DNA from: Pelotomaculum terephthalicicum JT
GTDB taxonomy: Bacteria > Bacillota > Desulfotomaculia > Desulfotomaculales > Pelotomaculaceae
NCBI RefSeq assembly: GCF_022410535.1
Contig: NZ_JAKNBL010000006.1
Coordinates: 62,001-126,000 of the forward strand
Reading direction: 5' to 3'
Length of the DNA stretch: 64,000 bases
The notes beneath the pieces are model-generated. The model ran no database searches and was not told the DNA's origin. It saw nothing but the letters and a program-made list of their open reading frames with translations. A program made the position numbers and the translations under genes. Below are positions 52,960 to 61,894 of this stretch, piece after piece (position 1 is the first letter of the stretch; each line of letters begins with the position of its first letter).

Positions 52960-54015
52960 CTAATATGAGCAGTTATTATTCAGCAATTTTACGGTCATCC
53001 TGGCCACTTCTTCCATTTCCCGGGTGCGCCCCCTGCTCATTAGGTTGTTTACAGCAGTCCCCGGGGAAAGCTCCTCGAAGAGTACCTTGTAGATCTGAGC
53101 AGTTATAGGCATTTCCACGGCATAACGCGCGGAAAGCTGGTGGGCGGCGCGAGTGGTGCGGACACCTTCAACTACCATGCCAACCAGTTCCAAAGCTTCA
53201 CTAACTGAACTTCCTTTGCCAATGGCGATACCTGCCCGCCGGTTGCGGCTGTGTCTACTGGTACAGGTTACGATTAAGTCGCCCACGCCGGCCAAACCGG
53301 CAAAAGTCAGCGGATTGGCGCCCATGATTACGCCCAGACGGGTAATCTCTGCTAAACCGCGTGTCATCAGGGCTGCTTTAGTGTTGTCGCCGAAGCTTAA
53401 GCCTTCAGCGATACCGGTACCCAGGGCGATAATATTTTTCAAGGCGCCGCCCAACTCCACACCAAGCAAATCCGGGTTGGTATAAACTCTGAAGCTCTCA
53501 CTCATCAACAATTCCTGGACATATTCAGCGGTCTCCATCTGGTGTGACGCCGCTACTACCGCCGTTGGAAGATCCCGGCCGACTTCTTCAGCATGACTGG
53601 GGCCGGACAAACCTGCGTATTTTTGGAGCAATTCCGTGCCGGCTTCCTGGGCAAAAACATCCGACATGCTGATGAGACTTGTTTCTTCAATACCCTTTGC
53701 AGTATTTACATAGATCACGTCATTCGCCAGAAGGGGACGGCTTTGGCGCACAACCTCGCGAAAAGCGTGAGAAGGCACGCTAAAAAAAATTACCCCTGCT
53801 TTCCAGAAAGTCCGCTCCAGATCAGCTGTTACTTCTATATTTTGGTGAACCGCCACGCCGGGCAGGTAATGTCTGTTTTCTCCGGCGGCATTTATTTCTT
53901 CAGCCAATTCAGGCCGGCGGGCCCACATCTTAACCCGGCAACCCTTTTTGGCAAGAAGCACCGCCAGGGCTGTAGCCCAACTCCCGGCACCGATAACTCC
54001 GACCAGTTCCCTCAC
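52960..54015 (-). CDS. gpsA: Glycerol-3-phosphate dehydrogenase [NAD(P)+]
   Basis: The 351-residue enzyme reduces DHAP to sn-glycerol-3-phosphate for lipid synthesis. Motifs: [20 protein letters not shown], the catalytic region [19 protein letters not shown] with Lys, and [20 protein letters not shown] start after AGGAGG. It is 47 bases downstream of plsY, and both act in phosphatidate synthesis. Confidence 0.97.
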   Translation of the reverse strand: MRELVGVIGAGSWATALAVLLAKKGCRVKMWARRPELAEEINAAGENRHYLPGVAVHQNIEVTADLERTFWKAGVIFFSVPSHAFREVVRQSRPLLANDVIYVNTAKGIEETSLISMSDVFAQEAGTELLQKYAGLSGPSHAEEVGRDLPTAVVAASHQMETAEYVQELLMSESFRVYTNPDLLGVELGGALKNIIALGTGIAEGLSFGDNTKAALMTRGLAEITRLGVIMGANPLTFAGLAGVGDLIVTCTSRHSRNRRAGIAIGKGSSVSEALELVGMVVEGVRTTRAAHQLSARYAVEMPITAQIYKVLFEELSPGTAVNNLMSRGRTREMEEVARMTVKLLNNNCSY

Positions 54016-54062
54016 CTGTTTTACCTCCTATTTTTTTCTGATTGTATACTATGTCGAAAATA

Positions 54063-54650
54063 TTAGAATAACTTTCTCACTCTGGGTTCCGTCCCCGTAA
54101 ACAACCTCTTAATATTGGGAATATGTTTAACCACCGCAAAGGCAGCGATAAAAACGCCCAGCGCAAGATAAGGCCGCTCCAGGTGAAAAGCCAGCATCAG
54201 GAAAGGTATTGAAGACACCGCCAGTAAGGAACCAATGGATACATATCTGGTAATGACCACGGCAACAACCCAAATTGCCGCGGCTAAAGCACCGACAGGA
54301 AGGGAAACGGCGGCCAGCACCCCAACCCCTGTGGCAACCAGCTTGCCGCCTTTAAAACCGAGAAAAACCGGCCAACTGTGCCCGGTCAGCACCGCCACGG
54401 CTGCTAGAGCCACTAGTGATGGTCCGCCGAAATGCTTGGCCAAAATGACGGCCAGCACTCCTTTCCCGAGATCCCCCGCCAGGGCGACAACCCCCGCCGC
54501 CGGCCCCGCGTTGCGCCACACATTGGTGGTGCCGACATTGCCGCTTCCCAAGCCGCGTATATCAATTCCCTTCCAGTAACGGGCAGTCAGATAACTGGCG
54601 GGAATAGAGCCAATTAAGTAGCTAGCCAATACGATCCAGATATAATGCAA
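54063..54650 (-). CDS. plsY: Glycerol-3-phosphate acyltransferase PlsY
   Basis: The 195-residue membrane enzyme acylates glycerol-3-phosphate using acyl-phosphate. GSIPASYLTARYWKGIDIRG, GSGNVGTTNVWRNAG and FLGFKGGKLVATGVG are its three conserved loops. Located between der and gpsA. Confidence 0.96.
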   Translation of the reverse strand: MHYIWIVLASYLIGSIPASYLTARYWKGIDIRGLGSGNVGTTNVWRNAGPAAGVVALAGDLGKGVLAVILAKHFGGPSLVALAAVAVLTGHSWPVFLGFKGGKLVATGVGVLAAVSLPVGALAAAIWVVAVVITRYVSIGSLLAVSSIPFLMLAFHLERPYLALGVFIAAFAVVKHIPNIKRLFTGTEPRVRKLF

Positions 54651-54693
54651 GAATATTATCTCCCTTTCATTTGAACAAACAGGTATTCATATT

Positions 54694-56019
54694 CTACTGT
54701 TCTTCTTTAGAGCGCCTGCGCAAGCCAAACCAAATCGGTGTCCCTTCAAATCCATAAGCGTTTCTGAACTGGTTTTCCAGGTAACGCCGATAAGAAAAAT
54801 GCATTAATTCCGGCTCATTCACAAACAAGATAAACTTAGGAGGTTTTACCCCGCCCTGAGTCGCATACATAATTTTCAACCGCCTGGACTTGTCTCCCGG
54901 CGGAGGATTATGCATTACAGCTTCTTTGATCAAGTTGTTTATGTTAGGGGTGCTCAGCCTTATCGCATGCTGTCCCGCGACAAAATCAACCAGTTCCAAC
55001 ACCCTGGGCACTCGCTGCCCGGTGAGAGCCGAAATATAAACAACCGGAGCATATTGCATAAAGCTTAATTCCTCGCGAATATTTTCGGTAAAGCGGTTCA
55101 TTGTGCGGTCATCCTTATTAATCAGGTCCCATTTATTCACCACTATTACCGTAGCCTTTCCCGCTTCATGGGCATACCCGGCGATGCGCTTGTCCTGCTC
55201 TGTAACCCCTGCCACAGCGTCCAGCACAATCAATACAACATCACTCCGGTCTACAGCCTTTAATGCCCTTATCGCGCTGTATTTTTCCGTAAGTCCGCCG
55301 ACCTTGCTCTTACGCCGCATGCCAGCCGTGTCAATGATTACATATGGCCTGCCGTCCCGTTCAAAAGGAGTGTCGATAGCGTCGCGGGTAGTACCGGATA
55401 TTTTACTGACAATTACCCGCTCCTCGCCTAAAATGGTATTGACTAAAGAAGACTTGCCGACATTGGGGCGGCCGATCACAGCAATCTTGATTGTGTCTGC
55501 CGGATACTTTTCCTCTTCTTCATGGGGGAGCAATTCAACCAGCCTGTCCAGCAAGTCGCCGGTATTGAGACCCTCCGCCGCTGATACGGGAACCGGCTCT
55601 CCCAAGCCCAGGCGATAAAATTCATAAAGCTGGGTTTGGGAACCGTAATTTTCCACTTTATTGGCGGCAAGTACAGCTGGTTTATTTAAACGTCGAATGA
55701 TTGCAGCTGCGTCTTCGTCGTCGGGATTTAACCCCGCCCTGGCGTCAACCACAAACAATACCACATTGGCCTCTTGTATGGCGAGCTCAATCTGCCGCCG
55801 GACCCCCCGGTTAATTTCCCCGTTTTCTTGGAAATCCAGCCCGCCTGTGTCCACCAGGGTAAAGCTGCGGCCGGCCCACTCGGCTTCCAGGTAAAGGCGG
55901 TCCCTGGTTACTCCGGGCTCATCTTCAACTATAGCCACCCGACCGCCGACAATCCGGTTAAAAAGAGTTGACTTGCCCACATTAGGCCGACCTACTATTG
56001 CTACTACCGGTTTGGGCAC
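54694..56019 (-). CDS. der: Ribosome biogenesis GTPase Der (EngA)
   Basis: The 441-residue protein has two tandem GTPase domains (GRPNVGKSTLFNRIVG; GRPNVGKSSLVNTILG) with DTGG/DTAG and NKVE/NKWD motifs and a KH-like C-terminus. It assists 50S assembly. Confidence 0.98.
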   Translation of the reverse strand: MPKPVVAIVGRPNVGKSTLFNRIVGGRVAIVEDEPGVTRDRLYLEAEWAGRSFTLVDTGGLDFQENGEINRGVRRQIELAIQEANVVLFVVDARAGLNPDDEDAAAIIRRLNKPAVLAANKVENYGSQTQLYEFYRLGLGEPVPVSAAEGLNTGDLLDRLVELLPHEEEEKYPADTIKIAVIGRPNVGKSSLVNTILGEERVIVSKISGTTRDAIDTPFERDGRPYVIIDTAGMRRKSKVGGLTEKYSAIRALKAVDRSDVVLIVLDAVAGVTEQDKRIAGYAHEAGKATVIVVNKWDLINKDDRTMNRFTENIREELSFMQYAPVVYISALTGQRVPRVLELVDFVAGQHAIRLSTPNINNLIKEAVMHNPPPGDKSRRLKIMYATQGGVKPPKFILFVNEPELMHFSYRRYLENQFRNAYGFEGTPIWFGLRRRSKEEQ

Positions 56020-56050
56020 CGGTCTTCACCTCCAAAATAACTTTCAACAG

Positions 56051-57367
56051 TCAGCGGCCGGTGGATGGAATCAGGATTTCCACTAACTGCCGTGGACCGC
56101 CGGCCACGGCAACCGGCTTATGCAAATGCCTGGATATTTCCGGCAAGGTCAGTCCATCCAGGAAAATCTCCTCGTCTTTTTTTAACATCACTGCCGGGAG
56201 CACAAGAAGATCCCCTATCTCGCCGGGATTAAGCTGAGCAATCAAATCTTGACCGGTAACCAAACCGGCTACCGTAATCTGCTCACCGAAAAAATGATTT
56301 TTTATTACAGATATGGAAACATTCAGTCCCTTAACGTTATTAAGTCCGGCCGCCACCGGCCTGAGCGCTTTTTCCCCCAGCATACCTGTGGCTAAGGTAG
56401 CCTTGAGCTTTGGCGCCTTTCTGGGCAATCCGGCTTTAGCTATCTCCCACTCGTCCAGAAAAAGGCGGGTTAAACCAACTCCGTTTTCCACCTGAGGAAA
56501 ACCGGCATATCTTTCCGCGTTAGGGATCTGTTCACCGGACAGCAGGTAAAATTCATCCGCAGCGTAAACAAACGGGTTATTCAGACGTTCAAGAAAATCG
56601 TCCTGCTTTTGAGTGACCCATTGTAACAATCGCGCCGCCTCGTCACGATGGAAAGTCCGCAGTTGACAGCAATCTTGTCTGAACCTGGTCAGTCCTACCG
56701 GCACCAAGGCCAGAGAGCCAACTGCCGGCCACAGGCCAACCAGGTCGGCTAAAGTCCGTTCAAGCTCTTTTTCATCATTTAATCCGGGACAAAGCACCAC
56801 TTGGGTATGCATTTCTATACCCGCCCCGGCCAGGTATTTAAGCTGTTCGGAAATCAGGCCGGCTTGTTTGTTCCCCAGCATCCGCTCCCGCAGCTCCGGA
56901 TTGGTTGTATGAACCGATATATACAGAGGACTAAGCCGCTGCCTGGCAATCCTCCTCAACTGCTCATCCTGCAGGTTGGTAAGGGTGATAAAATTACCGT
57001 TCCAAAAGGAAAGCCGGTAATCATCATCCTTTAGATAAAGTGTCTGCCGCATGTCAGGCGGCATTTGATCAACAAAACAAAAAAGGCATTTATTAGCGCA
57101 GTGGATGGTGTGTCCGAAGTTGCGCGGACCAAAATCAATGCCCAGAGGCTCGTCGTAATCTTTTTCAACATCCAGAAGCCAACGGCCGCCATCCCGCTTT
57201 GTTATGATCATATCCAAACTCTCGTCAGTTTCTAAAAAACGGAGGTCTATTAAATCCCGCACCGGTTCGCCGTTGATCCGCACTATCCGGTCACCCGGTT
57301 CCAGCCCAAGCTCGCCGGCGATACTGCCCGGCTCCACCCTGAATACTTCCAGGCCTAGTTGCCTCAC
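56051..57367 (-). CDS. DUF512 protein, PDZ-radical SAM type
   Basis: Order: PDZ (residues about 1-75; GSIAGELGLEPGDRIVRING), radical SAM-like region with CANKCLFCFVDQMP (CxxxCxxC), and the DUF512 C-terminus (about 290-438; VIKNHFFGEQITVAGLVTGQ). The gene neighbours der in many Firmicutes. Function unknown. The protein at 18.9 kb is a rearranged relative. Confidence 0.93.
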   Translation of the reverse strand: MRQLGLEVFRVEPGSIAGELGLEPGDRIVRINGEPVRDLIDLRFLETDESLDMIITKRDGGRWLLDVEKDYDEPLGIDFGPRNFGHTIHCANKCLFCFVDQMPPDMRQTLYLKDDDYRLSFWNGNFITLTNLQDEQLRRIARQRLSPLYISVHTTNPELRERMLGNKQAGLISEQLKYLAGAGIEMHTQVVLCPGLNDEKELERTLADLVGLWPAVGSLALVPVGLTRFRQDCCQLRTFHRDEAARLLQWVTQKQDDFLERLNNPFVYAADEFYLLSGEQIPNAERYAGFPQVENGVGLTRLFLDEWEIAKAGLPRKAPKLKATLATGMLGEKALRPVAAGLNNVKGLNVSISVIKNHFFGEQITVAGLVTGQDLIAQLNPGEIGDLLVLPAVMLKKDEEIFLDGLTLPEISRHLHKPVAVAGGPRQLVEILIPSTGR

Positions 57368-57423
57368 GGGCGCCCCTCCCTGCCGCTGTTCTCAAACCAT
57401 TATCTATAAATTCCATTATATAG

Positions 57424-57888
57424 TCAAGGGAGTTTTCCTTTCCCTTGTTTCTGCTCATGCACTAATTGGTTTAGAGAATCAAAGATCTTTTTGACACCGG
57501 CTAAGACAATTGTTCTCCCCAAAGGAGTTAATATTACAGAACGGCATAAGATTTGTCCCGCCCGCAATAAATAATTTTCTCTGAATTTAATATCCACCAT
57601 GTATAGCTCTTCTGGCGCACGTTGATAAATGCTGATAAAGCTGTCAATCAGACGGTTGATCAAGGCACGGTCACCTTTAATTGAAAGGGCGAATATTTTA
57701 TTGCCTTGTTCATCCTCTCCCAGGGATATTATTTCTCCTTCATTGTTTTTATTTAATTTCATAAAAGGAAGGCTCCACAATGCGCTGACGGCCGGCTCCT
57801 TACCCGCCGGCAGAGAGCCTGAATGAATTGCGCCGGCCAAACCGGCGAGGGGAAATTTACTGCCGCTGACGTATAGAATTTTCTTCAC
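57424..57888 (-). CDS. DUF3189 family protein
   Basis: The 154-residue protein starts at GTG 57888 (MKKILYVSGSKFPLAGLAGA) and overlaps the preceding paralogue by 32 bases. It shares with it the pattern AG/H-S-x-AGAIHSGSLP, E-x-G-N-K/E-I-F/Y and LVDVMKNVNWT/MVDIKFRENYL. DUF3189 genes are confined to spore-formers and occur in this neighbourhood. Confidence 0.8.
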   Translation of the reverse strand: MKKILYVSGSKFPLAGLAGAIHSGSLPAGKEPAVSALWSLPFMKLNKNNEGEIISLGEDEQGNKIFALSIKGDRALINRLIDSFISIYQRAPEELYMVDIKFRENYLLRAGQILCRSVILTPLGRTIVLAGVKKIFDSLNQLVHEQKQGKGKLP

Positions 57889-58348
57889 CGCAACACCTGA
57901 TTGCTTTTTTTACTTGCCGAACTAAATTAATAACCTGTAAATAAGCCGCCTGAGTGCCCAGCGTGACTATCGGACGTCCGACTCTGATAAAACCGCACCG
58001 CCTGGAGAGATAACCGCCTAACTTCATTGTCCAGTTCACATTTTTCATTACATCAACCAGTAGATATTCTTCCGCCGGTATCTCAAAAATACCGGCCAAA
58101 CCTTTGAAAATGTTTTGGAAAACAAGCGGTCTGCCCCGGCACGCCGAAAAATATATCTCATTACCGGCTTCGTCCAGGCCCATAAAAAAAATATGCCCGT
58201 GCTCATCTTTTTCTTGCCGGTCATAAAAAGGTATTTCCCAGAATGCCTTCAGGCCCGGCACACGGTCCGCGGGTAACATTCCCAGATGGATGGACGCGGC
58301 TGTGACCGAGGAATGGGCGCCGCCGTAACAGTGATAGATTATTTTCAT
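57857..58348 (-). CDS. DUF3189 family protein (paralogue)
   Basis: ATG 58348 follows AGAGGAG. The start reads MKIIYHCYGGAHSSVTAASI; GHIFFMGLDEAGNEIYF and YLLVDVMKNVNWTMKLGGYL follow. It is the second tandem DUF3189 protein. Function unknown. Confidence 0.82.
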   Translation of the reverse strand: MKIIYHCYGGAHSSVTAASIHLGMLPADRVPGLKAFWEIPFYDRQEKDEHGHIFFMGLDEAGNEIYFSACRGRPLVFQNIFKGLAGIFEIPAEEYLLVDVMKNVNWTMKLGGYLSRRCGFIRVGRPIVTLGTQAAYLQVINLVRQVKKAIRCCGEENSIRQRQ

Positions 58349-58361
58349 CAAGCATGCTCCT

Positions 58362-58553
58362 CTAATGCCGGACAATTACCAATGTCCCGTTCTCTAAATC
58401 ATGCACCGTCGCGTCCAGCATTTTTGACAAGTAACGGGCCATTTTTTCCTGTTTTTCTTCATCACCGGCAAAAAAAATAGGGGCACCCCCGCTCACTTCT
58501 TCCATATTAAGGGTGATAACAGCTAATATTGTGCCCGTTGTCGCATTAAACAA
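58362..58553 (-). CDS. Capping complex subunit for YIEGIA
   Basis: The 63-residue protein (FNATTGTILAVITLNMEEVS, ending DLENGTLVIVRH) is the small partner of the YIEGIA membrane protein and starts one base after its stop. The pair is widespread in clostridial spore-formers. Confidence 0.8.
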   Translation of the reverse strand: MFNATTGTILAVITLNMEEVSGGAPIFFAGDEEKQEKMARYLSKMLDATVHDLENGTLVIVRH

Positions 58554-58554
58554 T

Positions 58555-59478
58555 TCACATCACCTTATCTTCAACAGACTTGATGCTTGGTCCCGCATTC
58601 AACGGCTTGCTCCTGGCGCTCTCCAGCACTGGCGTGAGCTTTACCGCGGCAATCAACTTTTCAATGTCCTTATGTACAGGTACAATATAAAGTCCAACCT
58701 CACCGGTATCCGGGTTTTTCCTGGCCAGAGGGGTAAACTCAGGCAAGTCCACATCTTTCTTTGTTCCCAGGAAAACAGCGGCGGTAAAGGCAATCGCCGT
58801 CCGCTGGCCAATATCATGAATAGTGGCGCGGGCGTTGCTGTTCTTTGGCTTGATCATCACGGCCAATCCGTCTTGCAATATTTTATCCCGCATTGATTTG
58901 AGACCGATATTGATTAAGCCAATCTCGTCAATTTTTAAGATACTTCCGTCGAAGCTCAGCCTTGCGGGGACCACATCACAGATATCACCGATGATCTCAC
59001 CCGACATAAAATAATAGCTGGCGTAAAGCATGAGAAAGGCTGCGAATACCGCTGCCGGGACCCCGCCAAACTGGGCTGCCAAAGCGGTAATCAGAGATGT
59101 CCCCATTACCAGGTAGTTCCTGGCTTCAAAAGTCCTCGCTATTCCTTCGATGTAATCCAGACCTCTTTTTACCAGTTCTGTTTTCTCCAGGCTTTCCAGC
59201 GTCTGCCGCTCCATATTGCGTATTTCCCGGAATTGCTGCGCAGCTAATGTTAAAAAAGTAACCGCGACAAAATCGGGCTTTAATAAAGCGGGAACAGCGA
59301 CAGCGCCAAGCGCGGAGGCTATTAAGCCAAGGGCCGTATGGGTCAAGTAGCCGTGTGGGTACCCGGGATATTGACGGTAGTCAATCCGCAGCAAAATAAT
59401 TCGGGCCGCGGTGCCGGCTAAAACACCAATCAATATCACAGCCAGGTAATCAGGATAATAATGAGACAGTCCCCTCAC
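58555..59478 (-). CDS. YIEGIA family membrane protein
   Basis: The family name motif is present (RGLDYIEGIARTFEARNYLV). Membrane helices include YLAVILIGVLAGTAARIILL and a second group around LVMGTSLITALAAQFGGVPA. Family members begin near YLAVILIGVLAG, so GTG 59478 is preferred; the frame is open to 59574 but there runs through a perfect hairpin (59553-59577). Function unknown, tied to sporulation by context. Confidence 0.88.
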   Translation of the reverse strand: MRGLSHYYPDYLAVILIGVLAGTAARIILLRIDYRQYPGYPHGYLTHTALGLIASALGAVAVPALLKPDFVAVTFLTLAAQQFREIRNMERQTLESLEKTELVKRGLDYIEGIARTFEARNYLVMGTSLITALAAQFGGVPAAVFAAFLMLYASYYFMSGEIIGDICDVVPARLSFDGSILKIDEIGLINIGLKSMRDKILQDGLAVMIKPKNSNARATIHDIGQRTAIAFTAAVFLGTKKDVDLPEFTPLARKNPDTGEVGLYIVPVHKDIEKLIAAVKLTPVLESARSKPLNAGPSIKSVEDKVM

Positions 59479-59536
59479 CCCCTGAAATATCACAAAACCC
59501 AAGATGCGGCTCTTATCCGTGCGAAGGGTGACATAA

Positions 59537-59652
59537 CCGGACTGCAGCGCGAAAATTGGCGGCAGGGCCGCCAATTTGATGCCGCAAGTCCGGTCAGATT
59601 AGAGCGGTTCTAATAGCGGCGGGGAGTGTCGTCTTGTTGCCGGGACGACACT
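59537..59652 (-). other. Nested inverted repeats between spoIIP and the YIEGIA gene
   Basis: Three perfect stems: AGTGTCGTC/GACGACACT (59625-59633 with 59644-59652), directly after spoIIP; AAATTGGCGG/CCGCCAATTT (59553-59562 with 59568-59577); and an outer ACCGGACT/AGTCCGGT pair enclosing the latter. None is followed by a U-tract. They may end spoIIP mRNA or form a leader for the YIEGIA gene. Confidence 0.6.
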
Positions 59653-59656
59653 GTAC

Positions 59657-60940
59657 CTAATCCTTAGTCAAGTCATCTTTCCGCTCTTTCAATGCTTCGT
59701 TCACCAGAGGATCGTCACCCGGAACATTTTCCCCGGTTGCTTTTTGGTCTGGCTTAGAGAGTTTACGCGCAGCCACGCGCGGACCAAGGAAGCTGTTAAA
59801 TTCCCTGCCAAAACCGGTCAGTCTTTTTTTGGCGTTTTCCAGGCCGCCTGAACTGATCAATAAGAACGCCAACCCTCCAACTATCGTCAACCCCAGGATC
59901 CACCCCAACGCCTTCCAGGCTCCGGTCGTTGTCCCGGACGGTCTATTAGTGACGGGCGCGCCTGGAGCGGCGGGCGCAGCTGGCGAAAGACCGAGTACCA
60001 CGGGAATAGCTTCTGAAAACATCGACATGCCCATCTCTGCTTCTTCCTTGGTATTTGTATGGGTGCCAGCTTCGATCAGCAAAGCTGTCGGCGTTAGATC
60101 TTGATTATAGTCACCTTTTCCGACAAAAATCTCTTTTACCACTTTGGGGTGCAGATTATTGGCGGAAGCCATCATCTGTTTTGCAAAGTCCATGTTGGCG
60201 GACATCCTCGGGTTTTCCCGGCCGATCACCAGACGAAGCTTGGCCACACTCTTGCCGTCTATAGTTGTCCGGTAATAATTAGGGTCCGGAACCCCGTCCC
60301 GGTGCACGTCAAATATGGCCGACGGATTTTTCTTCATTAAACTGGTCGCCGTCCGGCGGGAACGTGTATAGGCGTTATTATCGTGCGGGTCATGAGGCGT
60401 CTGGTCGTAATCGACTTGGTAACCCGACCCTTGAAGCCGGTTGGCCATAGTTTTGCCTACCTGATAGATGCCACCCTTAAAAGGGATTGCGTCTGTACCG
60501 TCCGAAGGGACATAAGATTCATCCGTGTGCGAGTGGTATACAGCAAAAGTGCTCTTGCTCTTTTCTGCCAGGTTTTTAACTACTACCGCGCTTTGATTGG
60601 CGTAATATTCATTATAGGCCAGTATTTGTGAATCCATGCCCAGGAATTTTGCTTCAGCTTTGTCCCCCTGAACACGTTCCACCCGGTAATGCCTGCCTTC
60701 CGAGGTGTATAATTCATCTCCCGACGCAGCTATTCTGGCCATTTCACTGATAGTGCTTCCCTCTTCATCAACGATAGTTGTATATCTGCCGATTAGATGA
60801 TCAGGTGTTTCTTTATTAAAAAACCCCGCAGTGGTAAAAGCCGGCCATAACAAGAGATTATTTGAGTGACAATAAAATAAAGAGCATCCCAGCAGCACCA
60901 AAACGCTCAGCCCAATAATGAGTTTACTCTTGTCCTTCAT
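59657..60940 (-). CDS. spoIIP: Stage II sporulation protein P (peptidoglycan hydrolase)
   Basis: SpoIIP is an amidase/endopeptidase that removes septal peptidoglycan during engulfment. Motifs: VYHSHTDESYVPSDGTDA, then FDVHRDGVPDPNYY and LLIEAGTHTNTKEEA. Beyond the usual length, about 100 residues include a Pro/Ala linker, a membrane segment (LGWILGLTIVGGLAFLLIS) and a charged tail. ATG 60940 is preferred to the frame start at 61033. Confidence 0.95.
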   Translation of the reverse strand: MKDKSKLIIGLSVLVLLGCSLFYCHSNNLLLWPAFTTAGFFNKETPDHLIGRYTTIVDEEGSTISEMARIAASGDELYTSEGRHYRVERVQGDKAEAKFLGMDSQILAYNEYYANQSAVVVKNLAEKSKSTFAVYHSHTDESYVPSDGTDAIPFKGGIYQVGKTMANRLQGSGYQVDYDQTPHDPHDNNAYTRSRRTATSLMKKNPSAIFDVHRDGVPDPNYYRTTIDGKSVAKLRLVIGRENPRMSANMDFAKQMMASANNLHPKVVKEIFVGKGDYNQDLTPTALLIEAGTHTNTKEEAEMGMSMFSEAIPVVLGLSPAAPAAPGAPVTNRPSGTTTGAWKALGWILGLTIVGGLAFLLISSGGLENAKKRLTGFGREFNSFLGPRVAARKLSKPDQKATGENVPGDDPLVNEALKERKDDLTKD

Positions 60941-61727
60941 GTTTATCTGCATCCACCTTTCTCCGGTTATCACTCGGCGCGCCTCTCTTCGCTTCCCCGT
61001 GTTTTTCGCCGTTATCTTCACCTGAAACCTCAAATTGCGGTTTTTGCAGTCCTTGCACTAATTTGCGCGACCTTCCTGCTACACCCGGTCCACCTGATAA
61101 CCTCTCAAAAGATTCGCCAATCAGTTCAGCCAGAAGAATCGCCACAATACCGGCCAGAATAATTGTGTCGAAAGCGCCGCCGCCACCTATGGCAACATTA
61201 TAATTACCCGGCGCGCCATTTCCTAACAGCCAGACATAGTGAATGATATCAACAAAAAGCACGCCTAATGTCGCGGAAACAAAGGCTGCCCGCCGGGACC
61301 TGCCGAAAATGTAAGCGACAATCCCACCTACCAGCGGGTAAAGATAAATTGCATCCAATACCGCATAACGACCGGCCGGCTCAATGGTGGAACCGGAGTT
61401 AACCAGTGATCCGATTATGTACACTGATATCGCCGTTACCACCGCGCCAATGAGGGCCCTGCTCCATTCTTTTGCCGTACCTGCCTTAGACAAGAGATAT
61501 ATGGCCAACCCTATCGGCACCAACGCGCCCCCAACGTTAATTGAAGTGTTGAATGGGGTAAAAGGTACGGGAATATTAATAAAACTGCCGATAATGATTG
61601 CGGCGATGACAAGCAGCGCTCCTCGGTCAGACAGTCTCATCCGGTCTAGAGCGCGTTGGGCCAGCCCAAGATAAACGACTACTGATCCGAGTAGCAGAAG
61701 GGTGATGCCAACTGGAAATCGCTCCAA
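60924..61727 (-). CDS. DUF1614 membrane protein
   Basis: The 267-residue protein has about seven membrane helices and the DUF1614 pattern (LLVIAAIIIGSFINIPV, NVGGALVPIGLAIYLL, ATLGVLFVDIIHYVW, GGGGAFDTIILAGIVA), then a hydrophilic tail of about 45 residues. It overlaps the spoIIP start by 17 bases, implying coupled expression. Function unknown. Confidence 0.9.
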   Translation of the reverse strand: MERFPVGITLLLLGSVVVYLGLAQRALDRMRLSDRGALLVIAAIIIGSFINIPVPFTPFNTSINVGGALVPIGLAIYLLSKAGTAKEWSRALIGAVVTAISVYIIGSLVNSGSTIEPAGRYAVLDAIYLYPLVGGIVAYIFGRSRRAAFVSATLGVLFVDIIHYVWLLGNGAPGNYNVAIGGGGAFDTIILAGIVAILLAELIGESFERLSGGPGVAGRSRKLVQGLQKPQFEVSGEDNGEKHGEAKRGAPSDNRRKVDADKHEGQE

Positions 61728-61810
61728 AGTAATTCAGCCTCCTCATAATTGGGAAATAACATTGTTAGACTGTCCACTCATTTAAAAAATATGCAAATCG
61801 CTTTTTCTCC

Positions 61811-61852
61811 AAAAAGAAAAAGCGGTAATAGATTTGCCTCTATCACCGCTTT
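61811..61852 (-). terminator. Terminator after ispH-S1
   Basis: On the minus strand AGCGGTGATAGA pairs with TCTATTACCGCT (12 positions, one A-C mismatch) and is followed by TTTTTCTTTTT. It lies 43 bases after the stop. Confidence 0.93.
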
Positions 61853-61894
61853 CCGACTTGTTAAAGTTGCTCTTTGAATGTACTTATTACAAGC

